Source of the DNA: AC-32 sp963716865
GTDB taxonomy: Bacteria; Actinomycetota; Thermoleophilia; Gaiellales; Gaiellaceae
Direction of reading: 5' to 3'
DNA length: 64,000 nucleotides
Assembly (NCBI GenBank): GCA_963716865.1
Contig: CAVQUF010000001.1
Location: 124,001-188,000, forward strand
Made by a program: the position numbers and the translations under genes. The notes beneath the pieces were generated by a model, which worked only from the letters and a program-made list of their open reading frames with translations, was not told the origin of the DNA and did not search any database. Positions 8,640 through 16,936 of the stretch are shown here, piece after piece. How positions within the stretch are numbered: position 1 is the first letter of the stretch; every line of letters begins with the position of its first letter.

Positions 8640-9580
8640 CAGGCGACCGCCTCCCGGTCGCGGTCACTCGACTCGCCGCCGGTGAGACGTAGGAAGAGAT
8701 CCTCGAGGCTGGCACTCTCGGGAACCAGCGCGGTGACGCCGATCTGCGACCCGCCGAGCGCGATCGAGAGCGCGGCTACAGCCTGCTCGCCGGCGCTGAA
8801 GCGCAGATCGCCGTTGAAGAGCTCGACGTTCTCGATGCCGGCCTGAGCGAGACAGACGGCACGTGCTCGCTCCAGCTCGGGGGAGCGGAGCCGGTAGCCG
8901 CTGGCTGCCGTCGCGAGCAGCTCGCCGAGGCCGCCCTGGTAGACGATCTTCCCTGTTCGGATGATCGCCACCCGGTTGCAAAGGTCCTCGACCTCGTTGA
9001 GGAGGTGGCTCGAGAGCAGGATCGTGAGCCCCTCGCCGGCAAGACGTCGCACGAGGCCCCGCATGTCTCGCATCCCGGCCGGATCCAGCCCCGTGGTCGG
9101 CTCGTCCAGGAGCAGCAGACGTGGCAAGCGCAGCAGGGCGGCGGCGATCCCGAGTCGCTGGCGCATGCCGTGCGAGTAGCCCCCGACCTTGTCCTTCGCC
9201 CGGTCGCGCAGCTCGACCAGCTCCAGCACCTCCTCGATGCGGGAGCTCGAGTCCGGGTCGTCGTAGTCGGCCAGGAGACGCATGTTCTTGCGGCCGGACA
9301 GGTACGGGTAGAACGTGGGTCCCTCGACGAAGCCTGCCACGCCGTCGAGGGCCTTCGTGCCGTCGCGGAGCGGGTCGCGCCCGAACAGCCGCACCGAGCC
9401 GCTCGTGGGCCGTATGAGGCCGAGCATCATCCGCAGCGAGGTCGTCTTGCCGGCGCCGTTCGGGCCGAGGTAGCCGAAGACGTCTCCCGGCTCGACCATG
9501 AGGTCGACGTGGTCGACGGCGACGATCTCGCCGTACGTCTTGACGAGCCCCCGCGCCTCGACTGGAAGCGGCTCGCTCAC
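8639..9580 (-). CDS. ABC transporter ATP-binding protein
   Basis: A 313-residue ATPase with Walker A (GPNGAGKTT), a signature-like YSHGMRQRLGIAAALL, Walker B (LLLLDEPTTGLDP) and the H-loop (SSHLLNEVEDL). The signature reads YSHGMRQ where LSGGQ is canonical, normal for the NatA/CcmA-like drug and lipid exporter group. A C-terminal extension of about 90 residues is also typical of that group. The GTG at 9578-9580 overlaps the upstream stop by four bases (GTGA). It partners the permease encoded directly downstream. Confidence 0.92.
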   Translation of the reverse strand: MSEPLPVEARGLVKTYGEIVAVDHVDLMVEPGDVFGYLGPNGAGKTTSLRMMLGLIRPTSGSVRLFGRDPLRDGTKALDGVAGFVEGPTFYPYLSGRKNMRLLADYDDPDSSSRIEEVLELVELRDRAKDKVGGYSHGMRQRLGIAAALLRLPRLLLLDEPTTGLDPAGMRDMRGLVRRLAGEGLTILLSSHLLNEVEDLCNRVAIIRTGKIVYQGGLGELLATAASGYRLRSPELERARAVCLAQAGIENVELFNGDLRFSAGEQAVAALSIALGGSQIGVTALVPESASLEDLFLRLTGGESSDRDREAVA

Positions 9581-10749
9581 TTGAGCTGGCGCGCGGCCGC
9601 CTCGGCCGCGGCGGGCGGCAGCGAGCCTGCCAACACGTAGGCGGTGCCCCCGCTTCGCCACTCGATCAGGGTTCCGAGCTGAGTCGCCAGCTCATGCGCC
9701 GTGACGCCATCGAGCGAGACGGCCGGCAGGCTGGAGAGAGCGCTTCCGTTCTGAGCGGTGTCGGCCTTACGCTCGACGACGAGGATCGCTCCCAGGCCCT
9801 GGCCGTAGACGACGAGCACCGCCTTCGAGTCGGCTCGGCCGACGAGACGCACGTCCTTGCGCGGCAGCCCCACGAGCGTGTCCGGCGCGACGACCGGGAA
9901 GTCGGCCGCAGCCTGCGCACCTGCAAGCCCGGTCACCGGCGCCCCTTGGTCGCCCGCTGACGACCCGTTGGTCGGGGCGCTCAGCTCGACGATCTTCGCG
10001 TCGGCGGGAGGCGAGATGTCGACGTCGCTCGTCGAGACCGGCCCGTAGGAGATCTCGGTCGCCTCCAGCGCGAGCGCCGGCGAGGAGCTCCCCTGTGCAT
10101 AGATCGCGATGCGCAGCGGGACACCCCGGGCCGCATCCCAGGCGAGCTCGGCCGAGCCGAGCAGGCCTCCGTCGTGCTTGGGTGAGACGGTGACGCTGTA
10201 CGCCGGCTGTCCGGCCACGTTATCGGGCTGGGCAGCCGAGATCGTCGCGTGGCCTCCCAGCCTGCTCAGGAACTCGTCGATCGCGGACAGCGCAGGCGGC
10301 GCGCCCTTGTCGGCAGAGGCGGCCGAGTCGCTATGGCTGGGCAGCTTGGCCCGATAGACCGTGTTCGAGGAGGCGTCGTAGACACTGACCGTCGTCGTGT
10401 TCCAGACGATCTGCACGTCACCCGCATCGGACTGGAGCTCGATGCGGCCGCGGCCGTCGTTCGTCACCCACAGCCGCCCGGACGCCCCGGACATCAAGGC
10501 CGAGCCCACGTTGCCGAGCAGCGCGCCCGAGGGGAAGAGCGTGTTCGTGAACTTGACGCGCGCGGTGATCCCGCCGGGGGCAGTCGAGGAGAGGGCGTCG
10601 TGGATCGCCTGGTCCAGCGGCTTCGCAGGTGGCGTCGGACCTCCGCCGCCAGCGGCGACGGCGATCGCGGCGCCCGCGGCGGCGAGCGCCAGCACGACGG
10701 CGATCAGAAGAATGAGGCGATGTGTGGGGAGTATGCGGAGGAGTCTCAC
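9577..10749 (-). CDS. LolA/RseB-like outer lipoprotein-sorting-type protein
   Basis: A 390-residue protein with an N-terminal membrane anchor (hydrophobic run at about 12-34) and a large outside part. The segment from about 60 to 240 reads like the half-barrel of LolA/RseB-type proteins: GRLWVTNDGRGRIELQSDAG and TTVSVYDASSNTVYRAKLP resemble the repeated strand pairs. In Actinomycetota such proteins bind lipids or lipoproteins, or act as sensors; they do not serve an outer membrane. Here it lies between the kinase gene and the ABC genes with four-base overlaps on both sides. That suggests it delivers a ligand to the exporter or a signal to the kinase. This role is inferred. Confidence 0.75.
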   Translation of the reverse strand: MRLLRILPTHRLILLIAVVLALAAAGAAIAVAAGGGGPTPPAKPLDQAIHDALSSTAPGGITARVKFTNTLFPSGALLGNVGSALMSGASGRLWVTNDGRGRIELQSDAGDVQIVWNTTTVSVYDASSNTVYRAKLPSHSDSAASADKGAPPALSAIDEFLSRLGGHATISAAQPDNVAGQPAYSVTVSPKHDGGLLGSAELAWDAARGVPLRIAIYAQGSSSPALALEATEISYGPVSTSDVDISPPADAKIVELSAPTNGSSAGDQGAPVTGLAGAQAAADFPVVAPDTLVGLPRKDVRLVGRADSKAVLVVYGQGLGAILVVERKADTAQNGSALSSLPAVSLDGVTAHELATQLGTLIEWRSGGTAYVLAGSLPPAAAEAAARQLK

Positions 10750-12131
10750 GACGATCCTTTCGGCGATTCTCCCCTTGTTGTAGCCGAAGACTCTGAGAGT
10801 TCTCTGAGAGCCGGGAGCTCGATCGTGAAGCAGGCTCCGTCCGCGTAGGCGCGGCCGCCGTGCCGTTCTGCGGTTGCCCGCACGATGGCCAGCCCGAGAC
10901 CCGAGCCCGGTCCGCTCCTGTCGCCACGCCAGAACCGCTCGAACGCCCGCTCGGCCTCGTCGGGCTGCAGCCCGCTTCCCTTGTCCCGAACACTGAGCTG
11001 GGCGAGGCCGTCAGCCTGCTCGGCGACGACCGTGATCCTGCCGCCTACGGGACCGTGGCTGCGAGCGTTCTGGACGAGGTTCGCGAGTGCGCGCTCGAGC
11101 GCCGCCCGGTCGCCGCGGACAGCCACCGAGCCGCCCGTGACCGCCTCGACTGCGGGGTCGGCCTTCGCAACGGCCCGGGCGAGCTCGTCGAGCTGCACCT
11201 CCTCCGCCGGCCGCTCGGCGGTCTCCTCCCGCGAGAGGACGAGCAGGTCGTCGGCGAGCCGGGCCAGCCGCTCGGCATCCCGTTCCAGCTCCTCGACGAG
11301 ATCCGGGCTCGCTCCGTGGCGCGTGAGGTACGCGACATTCCCCCGCAGCGCGGTGAGAGGCGTCCGCAGCTCGTGCGAGGCGTCCGCGAGGAAGCGGCGC
11401 TCGGCGTCACGCGCCCGCTCGAGGCTCGCGAGCATCGCGTTCAGGGTCGCTCCCAGCCGGCCCACCTCGTCCGCCGCTACGGGCTGCGGGAGCCGGCGCC
11501 CCGGGTCGCCCGTGCGCTCGATCTCCGAGGCGGCATCGGCGAGCTCTCCGAGCGGCCGCAACGCTCGGCGCATCAGCACTGCGACCGCGCCGGCCGCGAG
11601 CGCCGCGGCAACCAGTGCGGAGCCGAGGACGAACAGGCGCAGGCTGGCGAGCGTTTCGTGGAGGCCGGCGGTCGATGCCGCCACGACCACGGCTCCGCCC
11701 GCCGCCTGGCCACCGAAGTCCGCGAGCGGCGCGGCGTACACCCGCAGGCTCTCGCCGCCCAGCCGGGCGTTCGAGTACGCCGTCCGGCCCTGCGCGATCG
11801 CTGCATGGGCGAGCCCACGCGTCGGCAGGACGCGCCCGCCGAGCGAGAGCGAGCGGGTGACGATTCGCCCGCGTCGATCGACCACCTCGACCGAGAGCTG
11901 GGCGGAGCCGCCGCCCGGCGAATCGAGCGCCCCCGGAGTCGTCAGCAGCGCAGGCGCTGAAGCGCTGAGCTGTGCGACCTCGATCGCGCGCTGCCGCAAG
12001 CTCTCGTCGAGCGACCGGTGCAGATGCCGCGCGACGAGCAGGTCGACGCCCACCCCGACCACGACGAGCGCGAGCAGGATCGCGAGCGCGGCCGCGACGA
12101 CCGACCGGAACTGGATCGACCGGCGGCTCAC
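10746..12131 (-). CDS. membrane sensor histidine kinase, HAMP-HisKA-HATPase
   Basis: A 461-residue two-component kinase. One membrane helix at about 11-33, an outside sensing region of about 125 residues, a second helix at about 163-187, then HAMP (RPLGELADAASEIERTGD). HisKA has His253 in ADASHELRTPLTAL. HATPase follows with NLVQNARSHG, DKGSGLQPDEAERAFERF and GSGLGLAIVRATAERHGG. The GTG at 12129-12131 overlaps the stop of the OmpR-type regulator by four bases. Its target is almost certainly that regulator. The signal may be an envelope-active compound, since the same unit encodes an exporter. Confidence 0.93.
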   Translation of the reverse strand: MSRRSIQFRSVVAAALAILLALVVVGVGVDLLVARHLHRSLDESLRQRAIEVAQLSASAPALLTTPGALDSPGGGSAQLSVEVVDRRGRIVTRSLSLGGRVLPTRGLAHAAIAQGRTAYSNARLGGESLRVYAAPLADFGGQAAGGAVVVAASTAGLHETLASLRLFVLGSALVAAALAAGAVAVLMRRALRPLGELADAASEIERTGDPGRRLPQPVAADEVGRLGATLNAMLASLERARDAERRFLADASHELRTPLTALRGNVAYLTRHGASPDLVEELERDAERLARLADDLLVLSREETAERPAEEVQLDELARAVAKADPAVEAVTGGSVAVRGDRAALERALANLVQNARSHGPVGGRITVVAEQADGLAQLSVRDKGSGLQPDEAERAFERFWRGDRSGPGSGLGLAIVRATAERHGGRAYADGACFTIELPALRELSESSATTRGESPKGSS

Positions 12132-12793
12132 CGTCCGAGCACGAAGCCGGTCCCGCGGACGGCCTCGATCAGCGGCGGATCGCCGATCTTCCGGCGAAGG
12201 TAGAGCACGTAGCAGTCCACGACGTTCGGGCTCGCAGCAGCCACTCCGCCCCAGACACGCTCGAGGGCGAGCTCGCGGCTCACGACCTGCCGCGAGTTGC
12301 GCAGGAGGAGCTCGAGCAGATCGGCCTCCCGGCCGCTCAGAGCGAGGTCGCGGCCGGCGCGCGACGCCGAGCGAGAGCCCACGTCCAGGACGAGGTCGCC
12401 GTAGGCGAGCCTCTCGCCCGGTGCGCGCCCGCGTCGCAGGAGGGCGCGAACCCGCGCCAGCAGCTCCTCGGAGGCGAACGGCTTGACGAGGTAGTCGTCG
12501 GCTCCCGCGTCGAGGCCGGCCACGCGCTCGCCGAGGCCATCGCGCGCGGTCAGCATGAGCACGGGAAACCCGAGCCCCTTGGCGCGCAGCCGCCGGCACA
12601 CTGCGAGGCCGTCGAGCGTCGGCATGCCAACGTCGAGGACGAGCAGATCGGGCGCCGAGCGCTCGACCTCCACCAGGGCCGAGCCTCCGTCCGCCGCCGT
12701 CCTCACTTCGTACCCCTCGGCGACGAGCGTCCGTTCGAGCATGCGCTGGATCGGCGGATCGTCATCCACGACGAGAATCCCAACCCCAGGCAC
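12128..12793 (-). CDS. OmpR-family response regulator
   Basis: A 221-residue regulator. The receiver domain at 1-120 has the acidic pair in ILVVDDDPP, the phospho-acceptor Asp in LLVLDVGMPTLDGL, Thr in MLTARDG and Lys in YLVKPFAS. A winged-helix DNA-binding domain covers about 128-220 (LSGREADLLELLLRNSRQVV, VVDCYVLYLRRKIGD). I placed the start at GTG 12793 because the receiver begins directly after it, although the frame stays open further upstream. It is the first gene of the leftward five-gene unit and likely controls the ABC exporter genes. Confidence 0.93.
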   Translation of the reverse strand: MPGVGILVVDDDPPIQRMLERTLVAEGYEVRTAADGGSALVEVERSAPDLLVLDVGMPTLDGLAVCRRLRAKGLGFPVLMLTARDGLGERVAGLDAGADDYLVKPFASEELLARVRALLRRGRAPGERLAYGDLVLDVGSRSASRAGRDLALSGREADLLELLLRNSRQVVSRELALERVWGGVAAASPNVVDCYVLYLRRKIGDPPLIEAVRGTGFVLGR

Positions 12794-12862
12794 AACTCCA
12801 GGGTAGCCCTCCGACTCACCCCGCCCGGGAGACATACCGCGCCCAGATAGCCTGCTGTTTCC

Positions 12863-13384
12863 GTGGAAGTGCGGCGTAACGACCTCGACTCGCTCCGCCG
12901 GACGCGCCTCTGGCTGTTGCTCGTGCTCGGCGCGGTGGCGCTCGCGCTCTTCCCCTGGACGGCCTACCTCAGCGCCACCCTGCCCAGCCGGCATGTGGCC
13001 CATCACTGGGACGTCGTCTGGGCCGGGTTCGACCTCTTCGAGGCTGCTGCGCTCGCCGCCACGGTGATCGCGCTCGCGCGCCGCTCACCGAGGCTCGGAC
13101 TGTTCGCGGCAATCGCGGGCACCGCGCTCATCTGCGACGCGTGGTTCGACCTGGCCACGGCAGAGCCCGGGAACGGCCTCCGCTGGGCGTTGCTCGAAGC
13201 GCTGGCCGGCGAGCTGCCGCTCGCCGCGCTCTGTTACTGGATCGCGTTCGAGACTAGCGCCACAGCGCCGGCTTCGGCAGCTGCCCCTCGGCCCACATCG
13301 CGGCAAGCCCAGCCCGCGGCAGGCACAGGATCCCCTCGTACATCAGGTAGCGCTGCTCCCAGCGAGGAAAGAACTTCGCGTTGA
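12863..13384 (+). CDS. small membrane protein of unknown function
   Basis: A 173-residue protein with four predicted helices: about 16-37, 50-72, 78-96 and 108-128. A Pro/Ala/Ser/Thr-rich tail of about 45 residues follows. The last 131 bases overlap, on the opposite strand, the end of the MprF-like gene. The tail is therefore antisense to real coding sequence, so its length may be partly an accident of frame. The helical core has the sort of pattern seen in many unnamed actinobacterial membrane proteins. GTG start at 12863, divergent from the OmpR-type regulator gene 70 bases away. No family was recognised. Confidence 0.62.
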   Translation: MEVRRNDLDSLRRTRLWLLLVLGAVALALFPWTAYLSATLPSRHVAHHWDVVWAGFDLFEAAALAATVIALARRSPRLGLFAAIAGTALICDAWFDLATAEPGNGLRWALLEALAGELPLAALCYWIAFETSATAPASAAAPRPTSRQAQPAAGTGSPRTSGSAAPSEERTSR

Positions 13385-15161
13385 AGCGGTGAAGCCGCTC
13401 GATCTGGAAGAACGCGTCCGCAAGCACCAGCAGTCGTCCGAGGAGCCGCTCGGCCGGATTGCGAGGGGAGTGGATCAGGCGGGCGAACGCGGCGAAGTTG
13501 AGCGAGACCTCCTCGATCCCGCGGCCGCGGAGCAGCTCGATCGCCCGGACGACAAGGAACTCGGTCAGGCCGTTCGGCGTCTCGCGGTCCCGCCGCATCA
13601 GCGAGAGCGACACCGCCGGCCGCCCGAAGCTCGGAGCGAAGTGGAGGAACGCACGCACGCGCCCGTCCCCGTCCCGGGCGAGGGCGACGAGGCTGTCCCC
13701 GTGATCGTCCCGCCGGAGCGTGTCGAGGGTCATCGTGAACCCACGCTCGTGTGCGCCCTCCCGCCACAGCTCGCTGATGTGATCGAGTTCGGCGAGCGCC
13801 GCCGCATCGAGCGCCGACAGCTTCGTTAGCTCTGTCCGGTAGCCGTGCTTCTCCAGCCGCGTGACGGATTGCCGCACCTTGCGGATAGCCCGGCCGTCGA
13901 GCGAGAAGCCCGCAGTCTCGACGATCGCCTCGTCACCCAGGTACAGCGCCCGCAGGCCGAGCTGCTCCCAGAACGGGCGCAGCCGCTCTCCGACGCCGAG
14001 CGCGGCGACGCGCAGGCCGCGCGTCTGAGCGAAGCCACCGAGCTCGCGCAGCAGGGCCGGGATCGCTTCATCCGGCCCGACCGGATCGCCCGAGACGAGC
14101 AGGACGCCGCTCTCGACCCGGTACCCGAGAAAAGCGCGCCCATCGGGGCTGAACAGGTAGTGCGCGTCACGTCGTAGCTTGAAATAGGCGAGGGAGTCAG
14201 AGCCGTGTCGGCGGACCAGCCTGTGTGCCGCGCGGCGCGCGTCCGTCCCCGGAAAGAGCCGCGGTGCCGCGAGAGGCCGGAACAGCAGGTACGCGCACCA
14301 GAGGAACGTGATCGTCCCCATGGCGCCGATCGCCTGGTCGAGGCGCCCGAGCTCGTCGTGGAAGACGAGCGGGCCGGGCTGCCAGAGCAGGGCGTCGAAG
14401 GTCTCCCTGACGACGGTCGCGAGACTCGTGCCCTCCGGCGCGCCCATCCGGACCGCGAGCAGGCTCAGGAGAAGGCCGCCGGCAGCGAGCAGCGGCACGC
14501 GCCAGAGCGCCGAGCGAAGCGTGCCCGGATCGTGACGCACGCTGAACGAGCCGCGACCGAGCCAGAGGATCCCCGCCACGGCGAAGCTCGCGGCCGCCTC
14601 CTCGACGGCGAGCCCCTTGAGCAGGTTGAGGAGGCCGAGCAAGAGCAGGAGGACGAGCGCCACGCGGAACGCGCCCTGGCGGCGGCGCCAGAGGTAGAAG
14701 CACGTCACGAACAGGAGGAACGAGGCCGGGACTGCAATGGCGTGCGAGACCCGCAGCGCCTCGAACGGCTCGAGCTGGAGCAGCGCCTTGTGACGCCACG
14801 CGATGTTCGGCGTAGCCGCCGACGCGAGGTTGACGAGCGCCGCCAGCGCCGCGGCCAGCGCGGCGACCTGGGGCAGCGGGTCGGCCCGGCGGAGGACGCG
14901 CAGAGGCGCCGGCCGGATGTGCACACCGAGCCGCCAGGCGGCCGTGTCGCGCTGCGAGGGAACGAGGTCCCGCCAGTCCTTCGCCACGAGCCAGGCGCCC
15001 GCGAGGGCGATGACTCCCGTCCGGAGGGTGTCGTCGACGCGTCCGAGAGCGGCCGCGAGCGTCAGGGCGACAAGGATCCCAGCGCCGAGGTGCCACTCGT
15101 GGATGCGGGCCCCGAGCACGAAGAGGCGCGGGCCCAGCCGGTGTCGCTCGACACGAAGCAC
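13254..15161 (-). CDS. MprF-like phosphatidylglycerol lysyltransferase (DUF2156) with membrane domain
   Basis: A 635-residue protein. The first part (about 20-290) has about seven membrane helices. The C-terminal part (about 300-620) is the GNAT-like DUF2156 domain: YFKLRRDAHYLFSPDG, LVSGDPVGP and VRQSVTRLEKHGY fit the aminoacyl-phosphatidylglycerol synthase domain of MprF and LysX. Enzymes of this type move an amino acid, often Lys or Ala, from aminoacyl-tRNA to phosphatidylglycerol and make the membrane less negative, which gives resistance to cationic peptides. I see no lysyl-tRNA synthetase domain, so it is not a LysX fusion. The membrane domain is shorter than the 14-helix form of Staphylococcus MprF. 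The amino acid used is unknown. Confidence 0.82.
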   Translation of the reverse strand: MLRVERHRLGPRLFVLGARIHEWHLGAGILVALTLAAALGRVDDTLRTGVIALAGAWLVAKDWRDLVPSQRDTAAWRLGVHIRPAPLRVLRRADPLPQVAALAAALAALVNLASAATPNIAWRHKALLQLEPFEALRVSHAIAVPASFLLFVTCFYLWRRRQGAFRVALVLLLLLGLLNLLKGLAVEEAAASFAVAGILWLGRGSFSVRHDPGTLRSALWRVPLLAAGGLLLSLLAVRMGAPEGTSLATVVRETFDALLWQPGPLVFHDELGRLDQAIGAMGTITFLWCAYLLFRPLAAPRLFPGTDARRAAHRLVRRHGSDSLAYFKLRRDAHYLFSPDGRAFLGYRVESGVLLVSGDPVGPDEAIPALLRELGGFAQTRGLRVAALGVGERLRPFWEQLGLRALYLGDEAIVETAGFSLDGRAIRKVRQSVTRLEKHGYRTELTKLSALDAAALAELDHISELWREGAHERGFTMTLDTLRRDDHGDSLVALARDGDGRVRAFLHFAPSFGRPAVSLSLMRRDRETPNGLTEFLVVRAIELLRGRGIEEVSLNFAAFARLIHSPRNPAERLLGRLLVLADAFFQIERLHRFNAKFFPRWEQRYLMYEGILCLPRAGLAAMWAEGQLPKPALWR

Positions 15162-15345
15162 ACCCTAATCATCCGGATTCCGGCGGCCGCCGCCAGTAGA
15201 ACCGTCGGGAGACACCGCCGAAGCTAGGCGTCGCGTCCTCGTTACCGACACAGGCAGGGCAGCCCAACCCGTGGGGACCGTGGCTTTGATGAGACGAGCC
15301 GCAGGAAGTGGCGGCGCTGATCGCCTAACCTCGTCCTGAAGCTCC

Positions 15346-15870
15346 GTGGGTTTCCTGAACCGACTCTTAGGTCGCGAGTCCCGCGCCAAGGGGCCGCAAG
15401 TGCGCTCCTTGTCGGTGTGCACCTTGCACGCTGGCGGTCTCGTCGCTGTGGTCGGCGAAGGGCCTAGGCAAGAGGCGCTTCGAGCTGTCGCCCATTTTGC
15501 CACCGACGCGACTCCCTACCTCGAGGACTTGTGCGACTTCGCGCTCGACGTTGCGAAACAAGAGCCCGAGCGGAGATGGTTTCGCGCCGTGCTGGTCCGA
15601 GAACCCGATAACCCGTACGACCCGAACGCGGTCGCGGTGTATGCGGAGGGCGGACAGCAGGTCGGCTACCTATCGCGAGAGCACGCCAGCGACTACCACG
15701 GAGTCTTCGAGTCCGTCGCCAAGCGGGGCTTCACCGGAGGCGCTTGCCCGGCGATGCTGACTGGCGGTGGAAGCAAGTACTACGGCGTAGTCCTTGCGCT
15801 GTCGAGTCCGGGTCATGTGATGGGCGACCTGCACGCAGATGAGCGCGCCCGGAAGGGCGAGGACTCGTAG
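15346..15870 (+). CDS. HIRAN-domain protein
   Basis: A 174-residue protein starting GFLNRLLGRESRAKG. Residues about 80-140 carry a HIRAN-like core: VREPDNPYDPNAVAVYAEGG followed by VGYLSREHA. HIRAN domains bind DNA ends or stalled forks in Rad5/HLTF-type remodelers, but short bacterial proteins with only this domain also occur and have no known role. There is no helicase or nuclease next to it. GTG start at 15346 with only a weak ribosome site. The gene stands in a small stretch of lower GC between mprF-like and prs genes, which may have arrived by transfer. Confidence 0.75.
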   Translation: MGFLNRLLGRESRAKGPQVRSLSVCTLHAGGLVAVVGEGPRQEALRAVAHFATDATPYLEDLCDFALDVAKQEPERRWFRAVLVREPDNPYDPNAVAVYAEGGQQVGYLSREHASDYHGVFESVAKRGFTGGACPAMLTGGGSKYYGVVLALSSPGHVMGDLHADERARKGEDS

Positions 15871-16199
15871 TCAACTTCCGGCGTTAGCGACCATCGTGTT
15901 AGCAAGCTGCCCGCGAACCCGCGTGGTTGCGCGGCGTTTCTAGGTACGAGCCCGAGAGCGGGACGCGATCGTCCTTAGCCGGAGCGGAACTCCCGTGTAG
16001 CGAACGCGTTAGATGGCACTAACGAGAAGTTCGTGCTCGGATCCGTCGGGGCCAACGGAGGGCAGGACGCATGGTCCCGACCTCCGCTTGATGCATTCTG
16101 GGTACGTCGGCGGTCGTCACACGGCTTCGCCGAGTCGCCGGGGTCGACGCGAAGCGACCCGACGACCGGAGGCGGCCGACCGTTCACAAAGTTCGACGT
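15871..16199. other. intergenic, no gene seen
   Basis: This 329-base stretch lies between the HIRAN gene and a small leftward membrane-protein gene. Short open frames exist on both strands, but none has normal composition or a ribosome site. Single 60-base lines nearby count about 60-62 percent GC, against 78 percent in a line of prs. It may be decayed or foreign sequence. Confidence 0.5.
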
Positions 16200-16526
16200 T
16201 CAGCCGGCACTCATCACTCGAACGCTGGAAGACGGCGACGTGTGAATCACGATCGGCTCTTCCCGCACTTCCTGATCGCGCTTCGTCAGATCGGCCAACT
16301 GCCAGGTCGCACGAACGTCGCTCCAAGTCGAGAGTGCGAGCGCTCCCGTAGCCCCCGCGAGCAGCGTGGTGCCGAGCGCTGTCCCAGTGATGGCTGCGAG
16401 TTCCCACTGGAAACCGGGCTTCGGTCCCACGAAACCAACCAGGTCGCTGAACCCAAACACAGCGCCGAGGGCGAGGAGGAAACAGGCAAGCACGGTGCGG
16501 CCGCTCAGTCCGTAGCGATCAGTCAC
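16200..16526 (-). CDS. small two-helix membrane protein
   Basis: A 108-residue protein with two clear membrane segments, about 9-31 and 42-66, followed by a polar cytoplasmic tail (DVRATWQLADLTKRDQEVRE). Similar short proteins with two helices and a charged tail are common and mostly unnamed. GTG start at 16524-16526 with a poor ribosome site, so the exact start is uncertain. It lies alone in the lower-GC islet, on the strand opposite the HIRAN gene. No family was recognised. Confidence 0.6.
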   Translation of the reverse strand: MTDRYGLSGRTVLACFLLALGAVFGFSDLVGFVGPKPGFQWELAAITGTALGTTLLAGATGALALSTWSDVRATWQLADLTKRDQEVREEPIVIHTSPSSSVRVMSAG

Positions 16527-16936
16527 AGCTAGGGCTGCGCGAATCCGCCGGAACCTTGATGAGGCGGACGATCAGCGCGTGGCCCCGATCACGAGCACGA
16601 CGAGGATGAGCAAGTAGGCGGCGCCGTCGTTGCTTGGGTGCGCGTGGGATGCGAGTAAATGGTGGGCTCTCAGGCGGCTGCTGTCTCGACCAGGCCGGGT
16701 GCACAAGTGCAAAGGCCGGGCCGCGCGACGTGGCGGGCGCGGTGGGAATGGCAGGCCGGTGTAGTGGTCGCCGACTCCGTGGCGCGCGGCGTGTACTGAC
16801 GGCTGCGTCGTCCGCGAGATCAACATGGGTCGCCAAGGATCGCGCCGCCGCCGGACGGAGCGCGCCAGTGAGCGCCAGGGCGCTGTAGAAACGTCCGGTA
16901 GAAAATGCCGGTGAACCGCTTGGCTGAGCCGTTCTC
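16527..16936. other. intergenic, possible remnant of a small membrane peptide
   Basis: A 410-base gap upstream of the small membrane gene and downstream of prs. The minus strand near 16575-16625 reads a short hydrophobic end, AAYLLILVVLVIGATR, then a stop. The upstream part of that frame is rich in His, Arg and Pro and does not look coding. It may be the decayed end of a tiny membrane protein. Nothing else was recognised. Confidence 0.4.

Noticed and set aside
16572..16826. Small leftward open frame with a hydrophobic end
   Set aside because: Only the last 16 residues look like a protein. The rest is His/Arg/Pro-rich with no ribosome site. Noted only as a possible remnant.
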